DNA of 64,000 bases from Heliocidaris tuberculata. Taxonomy: Eukaryota > Echinodermata > Echinoidea > Camarodonta > Echinometridae. Positions within the stretch are counted from its first letter, which is position 1; the number at the start of each line of letters is the position of its first letter. Positions 25,201 through 37,200 of this stretch are shown here, one piece after another. A model generated the notes under the pieces. It had not been told where the DNA came from. It worked only from the letters and a program-made list of their open reading frames with translations, and did no database searches. The stretch is from positions 14,939,968-15,003,967 of the forward strand of contig CM046847.1 of the NCBI GenBank assembly GCA_025618425.1. Reading direction: 5' to 3'. Position numbers and translations under genes: made by a program.

Positions 25201-28200
25201 GCCGTAACTTTCTTTTTTAGCATCCGATTTCAATAAAAATTTTCACTGTTATACTTGTTTAATTTTACTCTATTTATTCAAATCAACTTGATAATTATTA
25301 ATGTGGACTTGGCCTTTGATAAATCCAATGTATGTTATTCATTTCAGGTCAAATTTACAAAGTACAATTTTGAGTATTGTTACTTTCTTGCGGTGCAATT
25401 TGGTATCAAATGATCATTTCAATAATAATTTATTAAATTGTGAAAATTGTATTGCTTTATCAAAAGTAGTCGAAAGATATTGTCAGTATTATGTAAACAC
25501 ACCCATTGTCCATCTGCACCTGTTTCACAGGACATAGAGGGGCTTGTAAAGTATCTGGCCTATGTGCCCGCTGTGCTGAAATTTACCACTGCAACCATTA
25601 CCATTACCTTGCAAGTTTCTATTATGCCTTGTCAAACAGGCGCAGATGGACAATGGGAGTGTTTACATAATCCTGACAATATCATTTGTCTACTTTAGAG
25701 AAAGCAATACAATTTTCACAATTGAATAACTTATTATTGAAAAGATTATTTGCCACCATATTGCACCCCAAGAAAGTTACAATACTCAAGAATGTACTAT
25801 GTAAATTTGACCTGAATTGAAATACACACATTAGATTTAAGGCTATAATGCAAAAAAGGGGTTTTCCTCTACATACAGAGCATTTTGGGCAGCAAAGCCT
25901 GGTTTAGTGGCACTTTGGTGCTTTTTTTCAGGGGCGTGTTACTCCCTCTTCCTGATGGAAATTTTTGTCAGTTTTTATATTTTTGTAATTTACACCCATA
26001 CCTCTTAATTCTGACAAAATTTGGTCCATGGGCCTCAAGGGTAAAAATTTTCCCCAATTTTTGGGGGGCGGTCTGACAACCCATTCCGATGGACAATTTT
26101 GTTAGTTGGTCTATGTAACTTTAAGGGGTCAAATCTCATATGTAAAATGGGGTGACTATTTCGGGCGGGTCCGTTCGCTATTCATAAAAACCGCTATTCA
26201 TAGAAAACCTCTATTCATTTAACACGCGCTATGAATAGCGGTCCTTATGAGTAGTTATGAATAGTGGTCCTTATGAATGGATGTCCTTATGACTAGCGAG
26301 GAAATTTGTCTATGGTTTGCTCGCTATTCAGAAGGACCGCTATTCGTACAAAAACCGCTATTCATTTAGTCACGCGTTATGGATAGCAGTCCTTATGAAT
26401 AAGTGGTCCTTATGAATAGCGGTCCTTATGACTAGCGATGTTACCCCATTTCGGGACAGGCTCCCAGATTATTATTGCCTGTAACAAGGAAAGTTCAGCA
26501 GTGTATGCTGGATGGCCGATCTGAAAGTCTAGGCAACGTTAACAATCGAAAGTTTAAAAGGAATTCTTGTTGTTTGACTAGTTTGTAGGCCTATTTATTA
26601 TTTCTTTTGGCCAAGACTGATTATTGCCTGTAACAAGGAAAATTCAGGCCTAACGCATCTGAAATTTTGAGGGGAAAAAAATCATACATGTATACACTTG
26701 GACGGGGCAGGACTGGGGCTAAAAAATCGCTTGGAGAATTTCGATGTGACCGGCCTATCCAGCCTATAAGATATGCATTCTCAAATCTTCCTATACTTTC
26801 ATAGTTATAATCCAGTATCATTAAAGTGCGAGACTGACGTCTCTTTCTTGAAGATCAACTTTCCATTAAAAACAAAATAAAAAAAACTTGACGCTCTGTT
26901 TCGTGACAAAGTAATTCCGTCATCAAACTCTATTAGATTAGATATAATAATGTGCTTTACTGAAAATTGTTTTCTTTATTTAAAAAAAAAAATCATATTA
27001 TATACTGTTTGATCAAACGGCGGCCCTCAGATCACAAATCAACCGGCCTTCAACTCAAAATATCGAGCTGCCCGTGGGGAAAACTCCTTCAACTCTCCAT
27101 GGCCAGTTCGCCCCTGCACATGGGCCTGGTAGATAATAAGTAAGGCTACATCGCATTGTTTAAGTTTTTTAGTGCATAGCTTTACAGTTCCAAAATGAAA
27201 AACTTTCTCGCTCAGTCGCTATATACTCCCTCCCATGATGGCACACTGTAGGAATGATAACAAAAATCTAGTAGTTATGACACAGGCAGAGATGTCAGTA
27301 AGCGTTAAATTTCCAGAATGAAAATGTGTCATAGGGCTCACAGTACGAAGTTAAGGATGGGGGGGGGGGGGGGGGTGGCTGGGGATGCTTCTACCTGGAA
27401 AATGCTCAAAGAGCCCCCCCCCCCCCCCGTGAAATTTAAAAATTCACCTTAGATAATATAAACAGAGATTTAACGCTGTCTAACCCAATGGAGAGGGATG
27501 GTGTGCATCTAACTGAAACTTGAATTTGCCCATGTGATCAAAAGTGTTCTAAAAAAAAAAAAAAAAAAGACAATACAAAAACAGTTATCGTTCGATTGCT
27601 GCGCTCCCTTGCAAAATGATTTAATTATTTTATCAAGAGGTGTTTCTATATCACATTTTTATACTGCAAAGTGCATATTCTTCTTATTCGGGGGATTGGT
27701 GGAGATATTGCACATGAAGAATTATGCTATCCCTTTCCGATCGGTAGTTTTAGCTACGTTCATACGGGACTTGTGGTTTCGAAACTTTTAGTTAGCGAAA
27801 CTTTAAAGGTAACAGATAGTTTTGGGAAGCTCTCAAAAACTTTTCGTGAGATTTTTTTAATTTTACTTATTGAATAGCAGGGTACTAACATAACTAAGAT
27901 GCTGTGAAGTTTTTTCCTCCTCAAGTGAAATATTTATCGAATGAGAGGTGAAAAGTAATAAAAATCCCTGGCCCCAAAAAGAGGGGATGTAAATTCAGAC
28001 AACGGCCACACACATTACGCACATAGGGATTGCTGTGTGTTATAGAATACGCTCCACACAGTGCGAAGCGCTGGGTTTATTCTGCGGGGAACCTTCGGGG
28101 GATATGGTCTTAGCGTGAGGCAGTGAAAAGCCGTTACCAAGCGTTTCTTACAGATATCTACACTAAAATTTGTTCGAAATCGTGAATGGAATGTTAAATA

Positions 28201-31200
28201 ATCTCGTACATGTGTCTTATGATAAAAGAAGAATAGTATGTGACTATGTTAGATAAGTTTCTTGTCAGTATGTTTTTGCTACCGAGACTGTCTGTGAGCT
28301 TTAAGCTAACGAAACAATGACGCACATGAGGGTTCACACGGGCCCGAAACAACGATGCTCGTTGATCTGAAACTACAAGCCGAGCAATCGTCGTTGTTAA
28401 CACCGGAAGTAGATGTGTTTACAGTACACATACAATTCCTATGTTCATAATTCGTGCGAAGGGTATGACACCGAAGTTTAACATGAACAGAGAGGTCATC
28501 GTGAACTACAAGCTTATTCCGTTCACATGGTCTGATACTGCAACGGAGGACCACCCACTGCTCGTGGTTTCGGCCTTAACCACGAGCTCGCTTGAGGTTC
28601 AAGAACTACAAGTAAACTTAAAGTTTCGGAACTACAAGTCCGTTGAAACGGTCTGAAACTAGATGATAACTACAAGTTAACTTAAAGTTTTGAAACTACA
28701 AGCAAAATTTTAAGTTTAGCTCCCATCGGTGAACCTAACTAATGCTTCCACCCGGGTCATAACAAGAAATCAACGCCCATGCTCTTAAATCCACATTCTC
28801 ATGGGAATTTGACACAATTCGGGTGTTCACCTAATATAACAGGTGTTGTTAATCACCAGGAGTTGATTTCACTTTTAATGACAGGTAATGCATTGTGCCT
28901 TCCTCCTACTTCAGTGGTCAGGTTTACACGATGGGAGCTAAACTTTAAGTTTCGCTTGTAGTTTCAAAACTTTACGTTAACTTGTAGTTATTTTGTAGTT
29001 TCAGACCGTATGAACGGACTCGTAGTTTCGAAACTTGTAGTTCTAGAACCACAAGCGAGCCCGTGGTTAACGCCAAAACCACGAGCAATGGGTGGTCCTC
29101 CGTCACAGTTCAGATCATGTGAACGGAATAGACTTTAAGTTTCGCAAGCTTGTAGTTAACGATGACCTCTATGTTCATGTTAAACTTCCAGGCCATACCC
29201 TTCACACGAATTATGAACATAGGAACTGTATGCGTACTGTACACACAATAGGCATCTACTTCCGGTGTATTCAACGACGATCGCTCGGCTTGTAGTTTCC
29301 ACTTCAGTGATAGTTTCAGAACAAAGAGCATCGTTGTTTTGGGCCCATGTGAACCCTCGTCGTGGTTAGTGAGTCATTGTTTCGTTAACTTAAAAGTTAA
29401 GTTCACACGATGGGAGCTAAACTTTAAGTTTCGTTTGTAGTTAGCGATGACCTCGCTGTTCATGTTAAACTTCCGGATCATACCCTTCGCGCGAATCATG
29501 AACACAGGATCTGTATGTGTACTATACATTTAACAATTGGTAGTATCTACTTCCGGGGTTAACCACAACAATCGCTCGGCTTGTAGTTTCAGCTCGTTGT
29601 TTCGGGCTCGTGTGAACCCTCGTTGCGGTTAGGAGTCGTGGTTTCGCTAACTTAAAGTTTCGAAACCATAAGTCCCGTATGAACGTAGCTAAAGTTCGCT
29701 AACTTAAAGTTTCGAAACCACAAGTCCCATGTGAACGTAGCTAGTGTAAGGAAGTGTCATCATCATAAATCTCCCCAGCTCAAGTAATTTTATGGTGGGA
29801 CAGACCCATCTCCCTGGTTTCGTTGCCTGCCTGCCTGGGAGACCTCACACACAACCTAAATCTGGTGTCAGCGAATTATGAAGCTATGCACATGGAAAAG
29901 AAGCATAAGTGAGCTTTAAAAAATGTAAGCTTGTTTGCTGCTGGTTACAAGTTGAATTAAAAAAGAATCCCTTCTTTTATTGTACATAAAATGTTGAAAT
30001 CTGTCCTTGTATGTAACTAATTTGTATAGTTCATCAACTTGTTTATCACGTTGCTGGAAAGAAATTTACTCACTTTGGATCAAACCACCCTTCATGTCCA
30101 GTCAAATATTGCGTACCGAAACCGGTTGAGAGGTATCGACGATCAACTGTGTGTATCACTGCGTTAGTATCGATCGAAACAGAGAACGATAACGTCGTGT
30201 TCGAACTGCCTGGTGCGCTGTTAATGAGAAACAGACAAACGAGAAAACATTAAAAGGTAATAGATTTTATTTCATCAAAGGGGAAAACAATGTGGCAGTG
30301 TTTATTACATCTCAGAATTTCATTTATTCATTTGTTTATCGGTAAAATTGATAGTTAATTGTACTAATCTATTAATCTCTATTTATTTATTAATCATATT
30401 CAAAATATAGGTCGAATTGAATCCGGCACAAATTAAACACAATCTTAGTGAGATACATTTTGAAATGTACTCTCTAAATGTAAAGGAGTGAATTTGCCAT
30501 TCGACATTAAGAGTGAAGGAACTTTCACTCCAAATTGAGTGGTAAAGCACTCCCTTTTGAGTGAGCATGCAGATATTCCTTCATCCGCCGTCTCACTCGC
30601 TGACAGAGCGAGCCTGTGTTCCGCTCAATATGGTATGCAGACTGAATTATTTTCACTCGTGAGCAACAAGTGACAAAAGGCAACCAATGGCAAGCCGTTT
30701 AAAATTCATTGCCAGTGTCATTTCTTTGTTGTAAACAAAACTACAGGCACCACTATTAAAAAGAGTGGTTTATACTCTTACGAACCAGAGCTAAATATTT
30801 TATAAGTGACAGCACATCGGTTACGACGTGCAAACCAATAGAGATTACAACGTATCGGTACTGGTTGGGCTTCAGGCAGGAAAATTAGCATAATTCGATC
30901 GCATATTTTAAAGGATATAGGGGTTTTGTAATAACTCATTTTGATAGATTATTTTTTGATAAAGTTGTCTCGCCGAGAATCAGTGGTTACATTTGATAAT
31001 TCAGTAGGGATTATGTTGCTTTAATGAAAGTGATTGTTTACTGTTACGTCAATGATTTGTTATATGGATAGATAGTGTAGTACATCCCTAAGGTGAAAGG
31101 ATCGTGTGTTTCAAACTATATAGCCATCACACTGTATCCGCCCCATCATGACCAAGATGGATCTTACCTAGGTTTCATCTGGCATTTACTCTGCAGCCTA

Positions 31201-34200
31201 TGGTCTATTTATGCTGATCAGTCATTAGGTGCGGCAATCCCCTGTTGCACAGAAATAAAAAGTCAAGATGCTACACATTCTAAGCACAGCAACTTCTAAA
31301 CCGATCGATTGCCATCGACGGACGAGTGATTGCTGGTAGGCCTGGTGGTATGCAGTAACTTACGGTTGGTGATTGTCGAGTGCCGGTAACTCCAGCCATC
31401 AGCAGCGGGCATACATTTTGAACAGACGGACCACATGAGTGATAAATTTTCCACTCTTTGAAGGATTGGTGTTTCACTCTTTCGTGAGTGAAATAATGAC
31501 CACTCTTTTTTCACTCTAAAAAGGGTTGTACCTCATTTAACTCCTTGTGAGAGCGGAATTTCACTCTCTTGTGAATGCCTTTTCACTCTTTTACATTTAG
31601 ACAGTAGAGTTGTATCCGTCTTCTAAGAGTGAGAGTGGGATGGGAGCAGGGGCGTCGCTAGAGGTTGGGGGGGGGGGGTTGTCACACCCCCCATTCAAGA
31701 TTGCTGTCGGCAAATGTGCCACCTCTGTCGGGAAAAAAACAGAGGGGGAAAAGGGAGAGGGAAAAGGAAAGAGAAAAGGAAAAGGAGAAAAGTGAAAGAA
31801 GAAGAAAAAGGAAAAGAAAAAAGAAAAGGAAAAGGAAAGGAAAACAAAAACAAAGAAAAGAGGAAAGGAAAAGGAAAGGACAGAAAAAGAAGGAAAATGG
31901 TGTCCCCCTTCGGCAATGGGCTGCAGTCCCCCCCCCCCCCCCCCCTCCGAGGATTTTCAAATATTCAATATACATATTCGTGTAGCGAGGCGCTGGAATA
32001 TCCACATAGTTGGGCAGCGAGGTTCCTAGATAATTATGTAACTTGTGTATGTAACTTGTGTATGTAACTTCTGTACATTTTTACTACGAAAAGTTTTTTA
32101 AAAATTTGGGGGAAAAAATAGAAATTGAAGAGTTGATATTCGAGCAAAAGGCGTCTCCCTTCGGCAATGGGCTCTACCTCCCCCCCCCCCCCCCCCCGAG
32201 GAGGATTTTCAAAGTTCCAATATTCGGACAACGACCACTTCATATTCGGGCAGCGACGTTCCCAGATAATTATGTAATTTTTATATGTAACTTCTGTACA
32301 TTTTCACCACGAAAAGTTTTTAAAAATGATTGCTCGCTCACTTCGCTCGCTCTCAAAAATTTAGAAATTGAAAAATTTAATATTTGGGGTGAAAGGCGTC
32401 AGCCCCCACCTTGCGAAAATGGACCCGTATGATCAAGATCTCTACATCTGCGATTTTCTGTTATTATTATTTGTGGGGGTGGGGGAGATTAGGGTGTAGC
32501 ATTTTTGTTGGCAAATTTGAGTGTCTCAACCTAAAAAATTGTCGGCAAATTTAGGTGTCACGCCCCTCATTCAAAATATTCTAGTGACGCCCCTGGATGG
32601 GAGAGAAAATGGAAGAGTTAAGGGGGGGGGGAATAAAGGATGAATGAAAGGATGGGATTCTAGATTCTCTTATGGGGGGGGGGCTACAACTCTGCAAAAT
32701 CTCTGATAAGCAACAACGACAACGACGACAACAAAGTTTCTTACATTCTTCAGGTGTGTTTTTAGTCCAACAATCTCTGGCAAGGGAAAAAATGAACACC
32801 TAATATTAATTTGGTTTTCAAATTTTGCCTGGTGTGTGTGTGTGTGGGGGGGGGGGAGTAGGCTTTTTGCTGGAGGGGCACGTTTCACTCCTGCGTATTT
32901 TAATTGTTTCCCGAGATAACCTAATTCTTACCTAAGGAAAGAATCACCTGCTTACAAGCTTTTATGAGATTTCTTCAGATTTCGTGTAAATTAAGTTTTA
33001 GTTAAAACAAAATACAGATTTTGCATCTATGTATTTTACTCTCTATCTTTCCCTATTTGTCTGATATTCATAATCAGAAAAATAAGCATATTCCATATTT
33101 GATTTTTTTGTGTTTCTTCATAATGCTTATCATTCTTCATGTCATTCAATCCGAATTCCCTATTAATCAAAATATAATTTTTATTGTTTGTGATTTTATA
33201 TTATGTAATATGAAAAAAAAACAACAATTTAACTGAAACTGAAACAAAAGAAATTGAGAAAGGTATCATAATTCGCGCTTATGGTTTCAAAACTGTATAC
33301 CAATGATCATGATCATCATAGTTTAAAGGTTGTATCACCGTGCCGGTAACCCCTGCCGTGTCCGTGATCCATAATAACTGAATCTTGGAAAAATGGGCGT
33401 TTAAAAAAAAAAATTACAGGCAGTCTGCCAACATTTGAAACATGAGGGGCGTCATTTAATACCACAAAAAACATGTGCTACATTGCTAAAAGGATTCATG
33501 TTATATAGATTACTATCTGTTACGATGGTAAAAGGCTAAAAACATTTTTGAAATGTCGAAAGTAGTCTACAAGCACAGACCCTAATTTGACACTTTATCA
33601 AAAACCATTGTGTCTTGAGAGAAGCCTAACCCAGCTACCTACTGGTCGTGTCAATATAGGGTCTGGGCCCCGTTGCACAAAATTTGCGTTTGAACGCAAC
33701 TCAGGAAAATCAAACGCAACTTTATTTTCAGCCAATCAGAAGTGCTCATTAAGGACTTGCGTTTGATTTTTAAGAGTTGCGATTAAACGCAAGTTTTGTG
33801 CAACGGGCCCCTGTACAGGTTTGCCCGATTTTTAAATCAATACAGTCTCCAAAAGAAAAGAGGGCCCAACAAAGAAAATAGGATGTAAGTTTTCATCATT
33901 AATTTCATGCATCCTCTGTAACATTGCTAATCAACTGATCGTGTCTTTGTCTTTGTATGATCTATTTCATGATCTATCTCATGATCCATTTCATGTTGAA
34001 TTAGGATATTATGTTTTCTGGTTCAGTAATTATTTCGCAATGAAAATTCAAGACTTATTAGTATGTACAGTGCTTAAAAATAAAGTAAATAATTTGCTTT
34101 CTGGTAGATTAATCTCATTGAGAGAGCACTCTCCCCATCTCTCTTCCACTCAGGAGCAGCTATAGTACAGGGCCTATGGTAGTCTTACAGTGCAGACACT

Positions 34201-37200
34201 GTTACGACTGACCAGGGTTTGTGCCTGCAAACTATGTCGAAAGTGGGTATTTTTATTTAGGAGCCGCTTTAAAGCGATGAGAACACGGGTGTCTTAAAAG
34301 CAGGGGCGGCGCTACAGGGGGGGCAGAGGGGGCGACCGCCCCCCTATGATTTTTCAAGTGGTGAAAAAAGAAAAAAAAAGAAAAAAGAAAAGGAAAAAAG
34401 GAGGAAGGAAAGGGAAGAACGAAGAAAGAGGAGTATTAAAAAGAGAGGTCTTAAACTTATAACTCTATATTACCCCTGTTATTTAATGGAGAAAAAATAT
34501 GACGTCATCTTCAGGTCGTCTTGCCCCTCCTATCAAAATACCCTGGCGCCGCCCCTGCTTAAAAGTCATGCTTTTTTGTGTAAATTGGTCTGTGTGTGTG
34601 TGTGTGGGGGGGGGGGGTATTTAATTAGATCACTAATAATTTGGATAATTTGACATTCTACATAAAAGAATCACGTGTCAACCCTTCAGAATACTCCATC
34701 GAGAAATCAATTGATTACTTATATTATGTCAAATAGAGTGAAAATAGAGTGAAAATTGACTCCTAATCATGTATTCACCAACGTGACTCCCCGGGGAGAG
34801 AATATAGACTGAAAATTCAGTCTTCTTTTTTTTTTCGTGGTTTTTATTTTTAATGGGGGGGGGGGGTAATTTCATTAGATCACTTGAAAATACGGATAAT
34901 CTGACATTCTGATAATAACGTGTCAACCTTTTTAGAATACTGAGTAAAACATCCCAAGCGATAATCCATCCTGCAGACTTGTATATCTCGACCCATAATT
35001 CAAGTTCGTTCACGGACTAGTCCTTCGGGTGCAAGTGGATACAAACTATATGGAAACCTTTGACATGAATGTTACTTGGAAACGGGATTTGTTTTCATCT
35101 TGAAGCAGGTTGGAATCTATAAAACAGCATACCCAATCAAAACTGCAGCATAGCTGAGTATATATTATTCGGGTGACATCAGCTAGCTGTAGAGATTGTG
35201 GCAGAATATTGGGCCTATATTGTGCAAAGTGCATAAGGAGATTCAGCTATATAACTGTTTGAATAACTTCCCGTCAGTGGGATACGTTGTACAAGGTTCC
35301 TGTTACTCAGTGGTTCGAAACCAATTACTTTACTCTTTACAATTATAAAAGTCAGAAGTTTAGCTAGGCCTACAACATGCCTCTAAAGTGTGGAATGCCA
35401 GTATTCCTCTCCATCGTTACTTCAGTCGCGATGCTGCCACTCCTCCCTGGCTGCCAAGCTGGAGGGTGTGGGTGTCCTCCTCTGTGGACTGCATTTCAAG
35501 ATCACTGCTACAGGTAGGGACAGTTTTCAAAATTGTGATCTAGATCAGAGGCGTCGATCTAGCTTCAGAATTTTCAATTTAATTTCTCAATTAATGGATT
35601 TATTTATTCATCTATTTAAATCTATCATGATCATTTTTTTTGGGGGGGGGGGAGGCAGAAGCATTAATTGGAGCAATGGAGGAGGCTCCATTGGATATTC
35701 TAAAATTAATGGGATTCGGGAATAATCCCCCTAATTCGCCCCTCCCTCCGAAATCGACCGAAGGAAGTGAAAAGGACTATTACATCTGCAGTTTCTTTTT
35801 TTTTTTTTTTTCTTTCTTTTTCATCCTACTTTTCCCCCTCCCAGAGAGAGAGTCTACATTGGAGGTCAGGCGAACTCATTTTTTTTTTTTTTTTTTTTTT
35901 TTTTTGAGAGAGAGAAAAAAAATCCATTCCTACCCCCTTTCTGACAAAGTAGTGAGTGGTTTAGTATGAAAAAGAGTTAAAACGATGTTGGCTCTCACTG
36001 TGAATTTCTTTCACCATCATTACCCTGTCAAAGATTAAAGATAAATTTGAGTTCTGGTCATGATTGTGATTACGTTGTGAAAGGAACTGTCTGGAAGCAA
36101 TTAGAAAATGTTGACTATTAGTATATAAGAATTGGTGTACACTGTGAGTTGTTGGAATCATCAAAATGAGAAGAAATTCATCCAATCTTATCTGCTTATG
36201 AAAGTCATATGTATTGCACACAGAAATGTGTACATGAGATTACACACGCATACGGCATGACTGTTTAGTCATAACTTCTCATCATGAACCGCGTAGCCAG
36301 GATTTCATTTGGGGGGGGGGGGAAGGGCGGGCGGTTCTGAGTTCTGAGCACGCGAAGCGTGCGAAATTGGTGATGAGCGCGCGAAGCGTGCTCCCCAGGC
36401 ATGCCAGGGGGGTGGGTGCAGGAAGGGGGGGGGGGAGTTTCCCCCCTCCCACGCGAAGCGCGAAAGCTCTGACATTTATAGCAAATTTGAGAGAAAGATG
36501 ACGGCTCGTAGCACCTTTTTTTTAGGCGGAAAGTTAGTTCGACGCCCGGACTGCTTTTCAATTATTTGGACGCAATACTGCTTTGTCAATAGGTAACAGG
36601 GGTGGGTGCAGGAGGGGAATTTTCCCCCTTCCCGCGCGAAGCGCGAAAGCTCTGACGTTTTATAGCAAATTTGAGAGAAAGATAACAGCTCGTAGCACCT
36701 TTTTTAGGCGGAAAGTAGTAGTTCGACGCCCGGACTGCTTGTCAATTATTTGGACGCAATACTGCACTGTACGTAACAGGGGTGGGTGCAGGGAGTTTTT
36801 CAATTATTTGGACGCAATACTGCACTGTATGTAACAGGGGTGGCTGCAGGGAGGGGGAGTTTTTCCCCTTCCCGCGCGAAGCGCGAAAATTTTGACGTTT
36901 CTAGCAAATTTTCGAGAGAAACATAACGGCTCTTAGCGCCTTTTTAGGTTTTTTTCTCTCACTTCCCCCCGCTTTTTCGCTCTCACTTTTTTTTTTTGTT
37001 GGGGGGGTGGCGTTTTTTTTTGGGGGGGGGCGACCGCCCCCATCGTCCCCCCTGGCTACACGCCTGCTCATCATCAGGATCATATTTCGAATATGAAGAT
37101 ATTTGAAGTGCAATCCTTTTCAGTGGACATTTCTTCTATGATATGCTGGACAAACTGACCTAAAAAGATTTTTTTTAAACGTAAAAATGATTCACCACCT

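Larger units (their letters stand above)
24257..26466. mobile_element. Foldback element copy 2, interrupted by two nested elements
   Basis: Outer ends CCAGGAGCCTGTCCCGAAAT and complement match the foldback at 55574-57102, as does the core. The left half is split by another hairpin element (24698-25317) and the right half by the GAATAGCGGTCC repeat (26167-26450). The flanks read GATTAT on each side, the likely target duplication. Heparanase intron 2. Confidence 0.85.

Noticed and set aside
31665..32067. Lys/Arg-rich and Phe-rich frames on both strands
   Set aside because: Translation of a purine-rich tract and poly(C) runs inside a hAT-type element.
36410..36950. CRISPR-like array of direct repeats
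   Set aside because: Adjacent 180-190-bp tandem units without distinct spacers, inside a transposon, in a eukaryotic genome.
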